Of a stretch of 41,493 nucleotides of DNA, positions 22,176 through 30,934 are shown piece by piece (positions within the stretch are counted from its first letter, which is position 1; the number at the start of each line of letters is the position of its first letter). Source of the DNA: Mycolicibacterium bacteremicum (GTDB taxonomy: Bacteria > Actinomycetota > Actinomycetes > Mycobacteriales > Mycobacteriaceae). A model generated the notes under the pieces. That model was given only the letters and a program-made list of their open reading frames with translations. It did not search any database and was not told the DNA's origin. A program made the translations under genes and the position numbers. The stretch spans positions 1-41,493 of the forward strand of contig NZ_MVHJ01000039.1 of assembly GCF_002086115.1 (NCBI RefSeq), written 5' to 3'.

Positions 22176-24620
22176 TCACGGCGGCGGCGGTGGTGCCGGG
22201 GGAGGAGGCGGGCCGAGCACCGGCACCGTGATGGGCGGCAGACCGGGGATCTGCACCACCGTCGAACCGACCATCGGCGGCAGCCCCGGGATGCCGACCG
22301 GCGGTGGCGGCGGGGCCGGCGGGATGCCGTTGCTGGTGAGGATCGTGATGATCGAACCGGGGATGGTCTGCCCCGTCGGCGAGGTGCCGACCACGGAACC
22401 GCGCGGCGACCCGCTGTTGGTTTCGGTGGTCTGGTCGGCCACCTGGAAGCCGGCGGCGCGCAGCCGGTCGCGGGCGGTGTTCACGTCCATTCCGGCCACG
22501 CTGGGCACCCGGGAACCGGGGCCGCCCTCGACGTAGCGCGGATCGGGCGGCGGCAGCACCACGGTGTCCGGGGTGAGCGGCTTCATCGCCGTGAACCAGG
22601 TGCGGGCCGGCTCGTTGCCGCCGAACAGGTTGCCGTAGCCGCACTGCCGCAGCGGGAAGGAACACAGCTCGCTGGGCTGGGTGGAGTCGTCATAGATGTA
22701 GTTGGCCGCGGCCAGTTCGCTGGTGAAGCCCAGGAACGCCGAGGACCGGTTGGATTCGGTGGTGCCCGTCTTACCCGACATCGGTAGCGTCCAGCCCGCC
22801 GCTCCGGCCGCACCGGCCGCGGTGCCGGACCCGCGATCGTCCTCGCCCATGGCGACGGCCAACGTGTTGGCCAGCCCCTCGGGCACGACCTGCTCGCAGG
22901 TCTCGGTGGTCACCGCGACCTCGTTGCCGCGCCGGTCGAAGACCTGGGCGATCGGGTTGGGCGGGCACCACACGCCGCCGGAGGCGAGCGTCGCGGCGAC
23001 GTTGGACAGCTCCAGGCCGTTGACCTCGATCGGACCCAGGGTGAACGAGCCGATGTTCTGCCGCTTGACGAAATCGGCGAGGCTCTCGTTGCTCTCCGGG
23101 TCGTAATCGCGGGCGGTGCCGGGCAGGGCGTAGGACCGCAGGCCCAGCCGCACCGACATGTCGACGGCCTTCTGGACCCCGACCTGGGAGATCAGCTTGG
23201 CGAACGCGGTGTTCGGCGAGGTGGCCAGCGCATCGGTGACGTTCATCGATCCGCGGTAGCCACCGGCATTCTTGACGCACCAGGTGGCCGGCGGGCAGCC
23301 GGGGGAGCTGCTGCTGCCCAGGCCCTTGGCCTGGAAGGCCGCGGGCACGGGCAGCTCGCTGTTGATGCCCATGCCCATCTCCATCGCCGCGGCGACGGTG
23401 AAGATCTTGAACACCGAACCGGCACCGTTACCCGCCAGCGAGAACGGCTGCGGCTGCATCGTTTCGCCGGCCTCGGTGTTCAGGCCGTAGGTGCGGTTGC
23501 TGGCCATGGCCACCACCGGGTGGGCTTCCTTGCCGGGCCGGATCACGCTCATGACGCTGGCCACGCCCGGGGTGTCGGCCGGCGCGAACTGGTTCACCGC
23601 GTTCTTGACGGTGGCCTGCACGTTGGGATCCAAGGTCGTCTTGATCAGGTAGCCACCCTTGGCGACCTGATCCTTGCTCAGCCCGGCGCGGGCCAGGTAA
23701 TCCAGCACGTAATCGCAGAAGAAGGCGCGGTCACCGGCGGCGATACAGCCGCGCGGCAGTTCCTTGGGCTGCGGCAACACCCCGAGCGGCTGCTCGCGGG
23801 CCGCGCGCAGCGCCTCGGCCTCGGCGGGCACGTTCTCGATCATGGTGTCCAGCACGACGTTCCGACGAGCGAGCGCACCCTCGGGATTGGTGTACGGATT
23901 GAGCACGCTGGTCGACTGCACCATGCCCGCCAGCAGGGCAGCCTGCTGCCAGTTCAACTCGCTGGCATTGATGCCGAAATAGGTCTGCGCGGCGTCCTGC
24001 ACGCCGAAGGCGCCGTTGCCGAAGGACACCAGGTTCAGGTACCTGGTCAGGATCTCCGGTTTGGTCAGCGTCTTGTCCAGGGTGAGCGCCATTCGGATCT
24101 CGCGCAGTTTGCGGGCCGGTGTGGTCTCGATGGCGGCCCGCTTCTCGGCATCGGTCTGCGCCACGACCAGCAGCTGATAGTTCTTGACGTACTGCTGCTC
24201 GATGGTGGAGCCACCGCGGGTGTCCAGGTTGCCGGACAGGTAGCCGGACAGGCCGGTCAGGGTGCCCTGCCAGTCCACCCCGTTGTGTTCGGCGAAGCGC
24301 TTGTCCTCGATGGAGACGATGGCCAGCTTCATGGTGTTGGCGATCTGCTCGCTGGGCACCTCGAAACGGCGCTGCGTGTAGAGCCAGGCGATCGGGTTGC
24401 CCTGCGCGTCGGTCATGGTCGATACCGCGGGGATGTCCCCCTCGACCAGTTGGGCCGAGCCGTTGGCAACCACATCGGAGGCCCGGTTCGACATCAGGCC
24501 GATGCCGCCGACGACCGGGAACATCAGCCCGGCGGCGATGACTGCGGCCAGCAGGCAGCACCACATCAGTTTGATGACCGTCACCGCGATCGGCGGCCGG
24601 TGCTGGGGCTGGTCGGACAT
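22176..24620 (-). CDS. ponA2: Bifunctional class A penicillin-binding protein PonA2
   Basis: 814 residues. Transmembrane helix at about 12-38. Glycosyltransferase-51 domain from about 85, with catalytic Glu105 (SIEDKRFAEHNGVDWQG). Transpeptidase domain with SxxK in GAGSVFKIFT, SxN in SPNTAFAKL and KTG in MSGKTGTTES. A PASTA domain follows (VPSVAGMDVNTARDRLRAAG), then a Pro-rich tail (PPPPPPVGIPGLPPMVG). It polymerises and cross-links peptidoglycan. M. tuberculosis Rv3682 is the counterpart. Divergent from whiB4 across about 225 bp. Confidence 0.95.
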   Translation of the reverse strand: MSDQPQHRPPIAVTVIKLMWCCLLAAVIAAGLMFPVVGGIGLMSNRASDVVANGSAQLVEGDIPAVSTMTDAQGNPIAWLYTQRRFEVPSEQIANTMKLAIVSIEDKRFAEHNGVDWQGTLTGLSGYLSGNLDTRGGSTIEQQYVKNYQLLVVAQTDAEKRAAIETTPARKLREIRMALTLDKTLTKPEILTRYLNLVSFGNGAFGVQDAAQTYFGINASELNWQQAALLAGMVQSTSVLNPYTNPEGALARRNVVLDTMIENVPAEAEALRAAREQPLGVLPQPKELPRGCIAAGDRAFFCDYVLDYLARAGLSKDQVAKGGYLIKTTLDPNVQATVKNAVNQFAPADTPGVASVMSVIRPGKEAHPVVAMASNRTYGLNTEAGETMQPQPFSLAGNGAGSVFKIFTVAAAMEMGMGINSELPVPAAFQAKGLGSSSSPGCPPATWCVKNAGGYRGSMNVTDALATSPNTAFAKLISQVGVQKAVDMSVRLGLRSYALPGTARDYDPESNESLADFVKRQNIGSFTLGPIEVNGLELSNVAATLASGGVWCPPNPIAQVFDRRGNEVAVTTETCEQVVPEGLANTLAVAMGEDDRGSGTAAGAAGAAGWTLPMSGKTGTTESNRSSAFLGFTSELAAANYIYDDSTQPSELCSFPLRQCGYGNLFGGNEPARTWFTAMKPLTPDTVVLPPPDPRYVEGGPGSRVPSVAGMDVNTARDRLRAAGFQVADQTTETNSGSPRGSVVGTSPTGQTIPGSIITILTSNGIPPAPPPPPVGIPGLPPMVGSTVVQIPGLPPITVPVLGPPPPPAPPPPP

Positions 24621-24846
24621 GAGTTACAGAGTAGCCAGCGGGTCCAATCGGGGCCTGCGGGCTGCCGTTTCGGGCCTCCGGACGGGCGGACTGCACGGTC
24701 GTCCCAAAAAAGTGTGATCTGACTGTTGCGTAAAAGCCCCTCTACCACCTAGCTTGAACACACAATGCGATTCAGGTAACACTCCTGACGCAATGTGGCG
24801 CAGATTACACAGGCTTAACAGGGGACCGGAGCAAAGGGGAATGCAG

Positions 24847-25200
24847 GTGTCAGTTACATCGTCTGCCACGCACAGGAGTGCAGGAACGCACGCCCCGACG
24901 ACTGTTCCGGGAGCCGAGGCCGAAGCTCGTATCGCGTGGGTCTCGCAGGCCCGCTGCCGGCAGGCCGACCCCGACGAACTGTTCGTCCGCGGCGCCGCCC
25001 AGCGAAAGGCGGCGGTGATCTGCCGGCACTGCCCCGTCATCGCCGAATGCGGCGCCGACGCGCTGGACAACCGGGTCGAGTTCGGTGTCTGGGGCGGCAT
25101 GACCGAGCGTCAGCGCCGTGCCCTGCTCAAGCAGCACCCCGAGGTCGTCTCGTGGGCCGATTTCTTCGCCGCGCAGCGTAAGCACCGCAGCGCCGTCTGA
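24847..25200 (+). CDS. whiB4: WhiB4 iron-sulfur redox regulator
   Basis: 117 residues. Four cysteines for a 4Fe-4S cluster: ARCRQAD, CRHC and AECGAD. These are followed by the WhiB turn FGVWGGMTERQRRALL and a basic C-terminus. Nearly identical to the core of M. tuberculosis WhiB4, which senses oxygen and NO and controls antioxidant genes. GTG 24847 is chosen because AGGGG lies 7 bp upstream; the ATG at 24841 would be almost on top of that site. The 225 bp upstream, shared with ponA2, contain no other gene. Confidence 0.92.
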   Translation: MSVTSSATHRSAGTHAPTTVPGAEAEARIAWVSQARCRQADPDELFVRGAAQRKAAVICRHCPVIAECGADALDNRVEFGVWGGMTERQRRALLKQHPEVVSWADFFAAQRKHRSAV

Positions 25201-25225
25201 GCGGTCCCACTGCACCGCGGCCGAC

Positions 25226-25293
25226 CGGTTCGGCCGCGGTGTCGTCTCTGCGGTTCGACCGCGGTGTCGTCTTCGCGGTTCGACCGCGGTGCC
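25226..25293. repeat. 25-bp tandem repeats between convergent genes
   Basis: Three units: 25226-25250, 25251-25275 and a partial third at 25276-25293, each containing CGGTTCGACCGCGGT or a one-base variant. GGTTCGACC and ACCGCGGT are both dyads, so each unit can fold. It lies between the stops of whiB4 (25200) and bagB (25302), and may terminate both transcripts or may vary in copy number between strains. Confidence 0.7.
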
Positions 25294-25301
25294 CCGTCCG
25301 G

Positions 25302-26423
25302 TCAGACCCCGGTGAGCTGATCACCGATGGCGCGCAGCGCCTCCAGATCGGACACGTCGAACGGCAACGACGGCACACCGACGATCGCCACATGCGGGTT
25401 GGCGCCGGTGAACCGGGACAACAGTCGCACCTCACGCTTGGCGGTCGCCGCCCGGGCGGCGTGAATCCGCAACACCGCCGAGGTCAACCCACCCGCTCCC
25501 GTGCTCGCATCCAGCTGGTCGGCGGCCGCTTCGGCTTTCTCGCCGGCCAGGTCGCACAGCGTGGGATGGGTGCGGTTGAGGATCAGTCCGGCCAGCGGCA
25601 TGTTCTCGCTGGAGAGCCGGTCGACGAAGAAGGATGCCTCGCGCAGGGCGTCGGGCTCGGCCGCCGAGACCACCACGAACTGGGTGCCGCGCCGCTTGAG
25701 CAGTTCATAGGTGCGGTCCGCCTTCTCCCGGAAACCGCCGAACGTCGCGTCCAGTGATTGCACGAAACCCGCGGCGTCGGAGAGCATCTGGGAGCCCAGC
25801 ACGGTCGACATGCCCTTCATGGCCAGGCCGACGGCGCCGGTGACTATGCGCCCGATGCCACGGCCCGGAGCCAGCAGCATCCGCCACAACCGGCTGTCCA
25901 TGAAGCTGCCCAACCGTTTCGGCGCGTCCAGGAAGTCCAACGCGTTGCGCGACGGCGGGGTGTCCACCACCACCAGATCCCACTTGTCCTCGGCGAGCAG
26001 CTGGCCGAGCTTCTCCATGGCCATGTACTCCTGCGTGCCGGCCAGCGAGGTCGCCACCGTCTGATAGAACTGGTTCTCCAGAATCGAGTCCGCGACACCG
26101 GGTCCCGAGTACTGCACCACCATCTCGTCGAACGTGCGGCGCATGTCGAGCATCATCGCGTGCAGTTCGCCGGTCACCTCGGGCGCCAGCGGAACCCGCT
26201 GCGGGTTGTTGCCCAGGCTCTCGATACCCAGCGCCTGGGCCAGTCGCTTGGCCGGGTCGATGGTCAGCACCACCACGGTGCGGCCCAACTCGGCGGCGCG
26301 CAGGGCCATGGCGGCGGCGGTCGTGGTCTTGCCGACCCCACCCGCGCCGCAACACACGATGACGCGGTTGCTGGTGTCGGACAGGATGGTGCCCAGATTC
26401 AGGACGGCAGGAGTGGCGCTCAT
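25302..26423 (-). CDS. bagB: Get3/ArsA-like ATPase, second subunit (Rv3680-like)
   Basis: 373 residues. Deviant Walker A CCGAGGVGKTTTAAA, switch region VLTIDPAKRLAQALG and Walker B WDLVVVDTPPSRNALDF. This is the ArsA/Get3 class. M. tuberculosis Rv3679 and Rv3680 (BagA/BagB) form a pair proposed to resemble eukaryotic Get3. It is not part of the arsenic island 20 kb away and no arsenite cysteines are seen. 33 bp downstream of its partner. Confidence 0.88.
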   Translation of the reverse strand: MSATPAVLNLGTILSDTSNRVIVCCGAGGVGKTTTAAAMALRAAELGRTVVVLTIDPAKRLAQALGIESLGNNPQRVPLAPEVTGELHAMMLDMRRTFDEMVVQYSGPGVADSILENQFYQTVATSLAGTQEYMAMEKLGQLLAEDKWDLVVVDTPPSRNALDFLDAPKRLGSFMDSRLWRMLLAPGRGIGRIVTGAVGLAMKGMSTVLGSQMLSDAAGFVQSLDATFGGFREKADRTYELLKRRGTQFVVVSAAEPDALREASFFVDRLSSENMPLAGLILNRTHPTLCDLAGEKAEAAADQLDASTGAGGLTSAVLRIHAARAATAKREVRLLSRFTGANPHVAIVGVPSLPFDVSDLEALRAIGDQLTGV

Positions 26424-26456
26424 ATCAGCTGTTCCTTCGGCTCTGGGCGCGAGCGT

Positions 26457-27485
26457 TCATCGCACACCTTGGGCGGCAAGTGCTTCGGCGAGTTCGTACA
26501 GGCTGCCCAGGTCCACGCCGTCGGCGATGGCCGGCAGCTCGAGGCGGGCCACATCCAGGTCCTTGAGCAGTTCAGCGCTCTCGGCGCGCGCCGCGATGCG
26601 GGTGGCGTGCTGGATCGACTCGGTGAGCAGCCCAGCGAAATCGTTGTCTGCCAACGTAATTCCCGCCGACTCGAGATCTGACCGCACCGTGTCGGCGTCG
26701 ATGTCGCCGGCGGCGGCCTTGGTCAACGCGGGCTCGGGCAGGTAGGACGGGATGTTGCGGTTGACGATGACGCTGCCGATCGGCAGGTCGAGCTCGCGCA
26801 ACTCGCTGATGGCCTCGATGGTCTCCTGCACCGGCAGCGCCTCCAGCAACGTGACCAGGTGGATGGCGGTCAGATCGGAGTGCAGGATCTTCACCACGCC
26901 CTCGGCCTGGGAGTGCACCGGCCCGCCCTTGGCCAACTCGGACACGGCCTTGGTGACATCGAGGAAGCGGGAGATGCGCCCGGTCGGAGGTGCGTCGACG
27001 ACGATCGCGTCATACGCCGTGACGCCCGGCTTGGCCTGTTTGTCGGACCGGACCACGATCTCCTTGATCTTGCCGGTCAGCAGCACGTCACGCAGACCGG
27101 GCGCGATCGTGGTGGCGAACTCGACGGCGCCGATGCGGCGCATGGCCCGCCCGGCGATGCCGAGGTTGTAGAACATGTCGAGGTACTCCAGGAACGCGGC
27201 CTCGGTGTCGATGGCCAACGCGTTCACCTGCCCGCCGCCCTCGGCGGTCGCGATCTTCACCTCTTTATAGGGCAGCGGCGGGACGTCGAAGAGCTGGGCG
27301 ATGCCCTGGCGGCCTTCGACCTCGACCAGCAGCACCCTGCGGCCACCCGCGGCAAGGGACAGCGCCAGCGCCGCGGCGATCGTCGACTTTCCGGTGCCGC
27401 CCTTGCCGGTGACGAAGTGCAGACGGGCCTTCGTCAGGCGGGACGGCCAGCCGACCGGCTTGCGGTCGTCGGATGCTTGTTCCAC
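26457..27485 (-). CDS. bagA: Get3/ArsA-like ATPase, first subunit (Rv3679-like)
   Basis: 342 residues from GTG 27485. Walker A FVTGKGGTGKSTIAAAL includes the signature Lys of deviant P-loop ATPases; switch stretch LLVEVEGRQGIAQLF; and VVDAPPTGRISRFLDV as the Walker B region. It pairs with the following gene, probably as a heteromer. Proposed role in handling membrane proteins or in stress tolerance, from work on the M. tuberculosis pair. Divergent from the DUF4177 gene with only 48 bp between starts. Confidence 0.88.
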   Translation of the reverse strand: MEQASDDRKPVGWPSRLTKARLHFVTGKGGTGKSTIAAALALSLAAGGRRVLLVEVEGRQGIAQLFDVPPLPYKEVKIATAEGGGQVNALAIDTEAAFLEYLDMFYNLGIAGRAMRRIGAVEFATTIAPGLRDVLLTGKIKEIVVRSDKQAKPGVTAYDAIVVDAPPTGRISRFLDVTKAVSELAKGGPVHSQAEGVVKILHSDLTAIHLVTLLEALPVQETIEAISELRELDLPIGSVIVNRNIPSYLPEPALTKAAAGDIDADTVRSDLESAGITLADNDFAGLLTESIQHATRIAARAESAELLKDLDVARLELPAIADGVDLGSLYELAEALAAQGVR

Positions 27486-27533
27486 GTCTGCATGCTAACC
27501 ACCCGGCAGCCGTCGGCGGATAAGCTCTGCCCC

Positions 27534-27695
27534 ATGACTGAAGTGAGCCGTTGGGAGTACGCCACCGTGCCGTTGCTGACGCACGCCACCAAACAGATCC
27601 TCGATCAGTGGGGCTCGGATGGTTGGGAGCTGGTCTCGGTACTGCCCGGCCCGACCGGTGAGCAGCACGTCGCGTATCTGAAGCGGCCGAAGTGA
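27534..27695 (+). CDS. DUF4177-type small protein (Rv3678A-like)
   Basis: 53 residues. The pattern WEYATVPLLTHATKQILDQW followed by GSDGWELVSVLPG is the DUF4177 signature of short proteins of unknown function. The stop overlaps the next gene's GTG start (GTGA), so it is coupled to ridA. Conserved in mycobacteria at this place. Confidence 0.8.
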   Translation: MTEVSRWEYATVPLLTHATKQILDQWGSDGWELVSVLPGPTGEQHVAYLKRPK

Positions 27696-28147
27696 GCACG
27701 TCGCAGCGCCTTTCCGAGCTCGGTATCGAGCTGCCGGAGGTTGTTGCGCCGCTGGCCGCCTACGTCCCCGCGGTGCGCACCGGCAACCTCGTCTACACCG
27801 CGGGCCAGCTGCCGATCCGCGACGGCGCGCTGCTGGCGACCGGCAAGGTCGGCGCCGAGGTGACCGCCGACGAGGCCAAGGAGCTGGCCCGGGTGTGTGG
27901 GCTCAACGCGCTGGCCGCGGTGCACGCGCTGGTCGGCATCGACTCGGTGGTGCGCGTGGTCAAGGTGGTCGGATTCGTTGCGTCGGCCGGGGGTTTCGAC
28001 GGTCAGCCGGGCGTGATCAACGGTGCCTCGGAACTGTTCGGCGAGGTGTTCGGCGAGAGCGGTGCGCACGCCCGTTCGGCGGTCGGGGTGTCCGAGCTGC
28101 CGCGTAACGCGCCGGTCGAGGTCGAGATCATCGTCGAGGTCGCGTGA
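27692..28147 (+). CDS. ridA: RidA-family enamine/imine deaminase
   Basis: 151 residues. Typical RidA segments: VYTAGQLPIRDG near the N-terminus and PRNAPVEVEIIVEV at the C-terminus. RidA proteins hydrolyse reactive 2-aminoacrylate and similar imines produced by PLP enzymes. The conserved Arg of active RidA is not obvious near residue 105-125 (ARSAVGVSELPRNAP has two candidates), so activity is not certain. Coupled to the DUF4177 gene. The end of the gene is duplicated in a 26-bp tandem repeat. Confidence 0.85.
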   Translation: MSTSQRLSELGIELPEVVAPLAAYVPAVRTGNLVYTAGQLPIRDGALLATGKVGAEVTADEAKELARVCGLNALAAVHALVGIDSVVRVVKVVGFVASAGGFDGQPGVINGASELFGEVFGESGAHARSAVGVSELPRNAPVEVEIIVEVA

Positions 28148-28190
28148 GCGACAGTCAGGCAAGGGTCGCGTGAGCGACAGTCAGGCAAGG
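28139..28190 (+). repeat. 26-bp exact tandem duplication at the ridA stop
   Basis: Units 28139-28164 and 28165-28190 are identical, and 28191-28197 begins a third. Each unit contains GTCGCGTGA, the last two codons and stop of ridA. The duplication lies in the space before the metallo-beta-lactamase gene and does not alter either protein. Confidence 0.9.
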
Positions 28191-28211
28191 GTCGCGTAGG
28201 TCGAGGTTGTC

Positions 28212-29006
28212 GTGATGCATCACCCCGCGTACGGCCGGCTGCGGCCGGTCACCGAGACCGCGTCGGTGCTGTTGTGCGACAACCCGGGAATCATGACGCT
28301 GGACGGCACCAACACCTGGGTGCTGCGCGGACCCGGCAGCGACGAGATGGTGATCGTCGATCCCGGACCCGACGATGAGGAGCACATCGACCGGATCGCC
28401 GCGCTCGGGTCGATCCCGCTGGTGTTGATCAGCCACAAGCACGGCGACCACACCGACGGCATCGACAAGCTCGTCGCGCGCACCGGGGCGGTGGTCCGGG
28501 CGATCGGCAGCGGATTCCTGCGCGGGCTCGGCGGACCGTTGACCGACGGTGAGGTCATCGACGCCGCCGGCCTGCGGATCACCGTGCTGGCCACCCCCGG
28601 CCACACCGCCGATTCGCTGTCGTTCCTGGTCGACGATGCCAGTGGCGACCGCGGAGGTGCCGTGCTCACCGCCGACACCGTGCTGGGGCGGGGCACCACC
28701 GTCATCGACGACGAGGACGGCAGCCTGGCGGCCTATCTGGATTCGCTGCGCCGGCTGCAGGGGCTGGGCCCGCGCCGGGTGCTGCCCGGGCACGGACCGG
28801 ATCTGCCGGATCTGGCCGCGGTGGCAACCAGCTATCTGGCACACCGCGAGGAGCGACTGGATCAGGTTCGCGCGGCGCTGCGCGAGATCGGCGAGGACGC
28901 CAGCGCCCGACAGGTCGTCGAGCACGTCTACGTCGATGTCGATGAGAAGCTCTGGGACGCCGCGGAGAAGTCGGTCCGGGCCCAGCTGGACTACCTCAGA
29001 GCGTGA
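28212..29006 (+). CDS. Metallo-beta-lactamase-fold hydrolase (Rv3677c-like)
   Basis: 264 residues. Metal motif SHKHGDHTDG (HxHxDH), second His in TPGHTADSL, Asp in LTADTVLGRG and final His in LPGHGPDL, followed by a helical C-terminal domain as in the LACTB2/endoribonuclease-like group. It may hydrolyse a thioester, a lactone or RNA. GTG 28212 or ATG 28215 could be the start; GAGG lies just upstream of both. Follows ridA in the same direction. Confidence 0.88.
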   Translation: MMHHPAYGRLRPVTETASVLLCDNPGIMTLDGTNTWVLRGPGSDEMVIVDPGPDDEEHIDRIAALGSIPLVLISHKHGDHTDGIDKLVARTGAVVRAIGSGFLRGLGGPLTDGEVIDAAGLRITVLATPGHTADSLSFLVDDASGDRGGAVLTADTVLGRGTTVIDDEDGSLAAYLDSLRRLQGLGPRRVLPGHGPDLPDLAAVATSYLAHREERLDQVRAALREIGEDASARQVVEHVYVDVDEKLWDAAEKSVRAQLDYLRA

Positions 29007-29010
29007 TTTG

Positions 29011-29045
29011 GGAGTCTCACCCGTAATGGTTACGGGTGAGACTCC
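29011..29045. terminator. Bidirectional hairpin between convergent genes
   Basis: A perfect 16-bp stem (29011-29026 / 29030-29045) with a 3-nt loop. It stands between the stop of the metallo-beta-lactamase gene (29006) and the stop of crp (29061), and probably terminates both transcripts despite the lack of a long T-run. Confidence 0.85.
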
Positions 29046-29060
29046 ACAAACCGCAGGTGA

Positions 29061-29735
29061 CTAGCGGGCGCGGCGGGCCAGCCGCTCGGAATCGCTGATC
29101 AGCACGCTCTTGCCCTCCAGGCGGATCCAGCCGCGGTGAGCGAAGTCGGCCAACGCCTTGTTCACGGTCTCGCGCGAGGCGCCGACGAGCTGGGCGATCT
29201 CTTCCTGGGTCAGGTCGTGGGTGACGCGCAGCGCGCCGCCCTCCTGGGTGCCGAACCGCTGGGCCAGCTGCAGCAGCTGCTTGGCGACCCGCCCGGGCAC
29301 GTCGGTGAAGATCAGATCGGCCAGGTTGTTGTTGGTGCGGCGCAGGCGGCGGGCCAACACGCGCAGCAACTGCTCGGCGATCTCGGGGCGGTCGGCGATC
29401 CAGGCGCGCAGGGCCTCGCGGTCCATCGATACGGCACGCACCTCGGTGATGGTGGTGGCGCTGGAGGTACGCGGACCGGGGTCGAAGATGGAGAGCTCAC
29501 CGAACATGTCCGACGGACCCATGATGGTCAGCAGGTTCTCCCGGCCGTCGGGGGAGCGCCGGCCGATTTTCACCTTGCCGGACGTGATGATGTAGAGCCG
29601 GTCACCGGGCTCACCCTCGGCGAACACGGTGTGTCCGCGCGGAAAGTCGACGGGCTGCAGCTGTTTGGTCAGTGCAGCGACCGCGGTGGGTTCTACTCCT
29701 TGGAAGATTCCGGCCCTGGCCAGGATCTCGTCCAC
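29061..29735 (-). CDS. crp: cAMP receptor protein Crp (Rv3676-like)
   Basis: 224 residues. cAMP-binding cradle with GELSIFDPGPRTSSATT, containing the Glu-Leu and Arg-Thr-Ser contacts; a dimerisation helix; then the winged helix LTQEEIAQLVGASRETVNKAL. The mycobacterial Crp binds TGTGA-N6-TCACA-like sites, and two such sites occur elsewhere in this window (37808 and 39008). Global regulator of metabolism and starvation response. Confidence 0.95.
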   Translation of the reverse strand: MDEILARAGIFQGVEPTAVAALTKQLQPVDFPRGHTVFAEGEPGDRLYIITSGKVKIGRRSPDGRENLLTIMGPSDMFGELSIFDPGPRTSSATTITEVRAVSMDREALRAWIADRPEIAEQLLRVLARRLRRTNNNLADLIFTDVPGRVAKQLLQLAQRFGTQEGGALRVTHDLTQEEIAQLVGASRETVNKALADFAHRGWIRLEGKSVLISDSERLARRAR

Positions 29736-29839
29736 GTTGCCCCTCTTAAGCTCATCCAGTGATATGACACGCGCAGGCCAACCGCAGAGCTGGTCAGCGG
29801 ATTCAGTCTAGTGGTTGGCGCGTCGGCGACGAGCCAACG

Positions 29840-30115
29840 CTACACACGATTGGCCTGGCGGGTCGCCGGAAACTGCGGATTGACCCGCTGCGAGGTTGCC
29901 GGGCGCGTCGGCAGCCCGGCGTACTCGAGCGGGGCGCGCCGGATCTGCGTGCGTTCCGGTATGTCGGCCCGACGCCCGGTCGTGCTGTCGTCCACCAGAC
30001 CGGCCTCCAGGCGCTGCAACCCGAAGGTCGCCAACATGAGCAACCCCGGGATGAAGCACACCAGCAACCACGACACATCGAAGAGTAAACACGCTGAACA
30101 TCTCGGTGCGATCAC
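29840..30115 (-). CDS. Small membrane protein (Rv3675-like)
   Basis: 92 residues if started at GTG 30115, which has GGTGG upstream; an ATG at 30151 would give 103. One hydrophobic helix (VSWLLVCFIPGLLMLATFGL) is followed by a hydrophilic tail with many Arg and Pro. It sits between crp and nth, where M. tuberculosis has Rv3675, annotated as a possible membrane protein. The gap from 29736 to 29839 shows no other gene. Function unknown. Confidence 0.65.
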   Translation of the reverse strand: MIAPRCSACLLFDVSWLLVCFIPGLLMLATFGLQRLEAGLVDDSTTGRRADIPERTQIRRAPLEYAGLPTRPATSQRVNPQFPATRQANRV

Positions 30116-30169
30116 GGTTTGCCACCGGTCCGCACCTGGCCGTTTGGGCACGTCAGTACCCTGTTTCGA

Positions 30170-30934
30170 GTGACCGCCAGCAGCACCCGGAGCAAATCAT
30201 CGGCCGCGTGGGACCGCGAGACGCCGTTGGGCCGCGTCCGGCGTGCCCGCCGGATGAACCGCACCCTGGCGGTGGCCTTCCCACACGTCTACTGCGAGCT
30301 GGACTTCACCAATCCGCTCGAGCTCACGGTGGCGACCATCCTGTCCGCACAGTGCACCGACAAGCGCGTCAACCTGACCACCCCGGCACTGTTCGCGCGG
30401 TACCGCACCGCGCTGGACTACGCGCAGGCAGATCGCGCGGAACTGGAGGAGCTGATCCGGCCCACCGGCTTCTATCGCAACAAGGCCAACTCGCTGATCA
30501 ACCTCGGCACCGAACTGGAGGCCCGCTTCGACGGCGAGGTCCCCGCCACGCTCGAGGACCTGGTGACGCTGCCCGGTATCGGCCGCAAGACGGCCAACGT
30601 GGTGCTGGGCAATGCCTTCGACATCCCGGGCATCACGGTGGACACCCACTTCGGGCGGCTGGTGCGGCGGTGGCGCTGGACCGATGAGGAGGACCCGGTC
30701 AAGGTCGAGCATGCCGTCGGGGAGCTGATCGAACGCCGCGAGTGGACGCTGCTCAGCCACCGGGTCATCTTCCACGGCCGCCGCGTCTGCCACGCCCGCC
30801 GCCCCGCGTGCGGGGTGTGCGTGCTGGCCAAGGACTGCCCCTCCTTCGGGGCGGGTCCGACCGACAAGGCAACCGCCGCCGCCCTGGTGAAGGGCCCCGA
30901 GACCGAGCATCTGCTGGCGCTGGCCGGATTGTGA
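30170..30934 (+). CDS. nth: Endonuclease III
   Basis: 254 residues from GTG 30170. Helix-hairpin-helix with catalytic Lys in TLPGIGRKTANVVLG, catalytic Asp in VDTHFGRLVRR, and a 4Fe-4S cluster motif CHARRPACGVCVLAKDCP (C-x6-C-x2-C-x5-C). It removes oxidised pyrimidines and cleaves abasic sites. Starts further upstream would add an unusual N-terminus. Coupled to the next gene by a GTGA overlap. Confidence 0.95.
   Translation: MTASSTRSKSSAAWDRETPLGRVRRARRMNRTLAVAFPHVYCELDFTNPLELTVATILSAQCTDKRVNLTTPALFARYRTALDYAQADRAELEELIRPTGFYRNKANSLINLGTELEARFDGEVPATLEDLVTLPGIGRKTANVVLGNAFDIPGITVDTHFGRLVRRWRWTDEEDPVKVEHAVGELIERREWTLLSHRVIFHGRRVCHARRPACGVCVLAKDCPSFGAGPTDKATAAALVKGPETEHLLALAGL

Noticed and set aside
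25302..27485. ArsA-like ATPases as part of the arsenic resistance system
   Set aside because: They lie 20 kb away in conserved mycobacterial synteny (Rv3679-Rv3680) and lack evident arsenite-binding cysteines; better seen as Get3-like.
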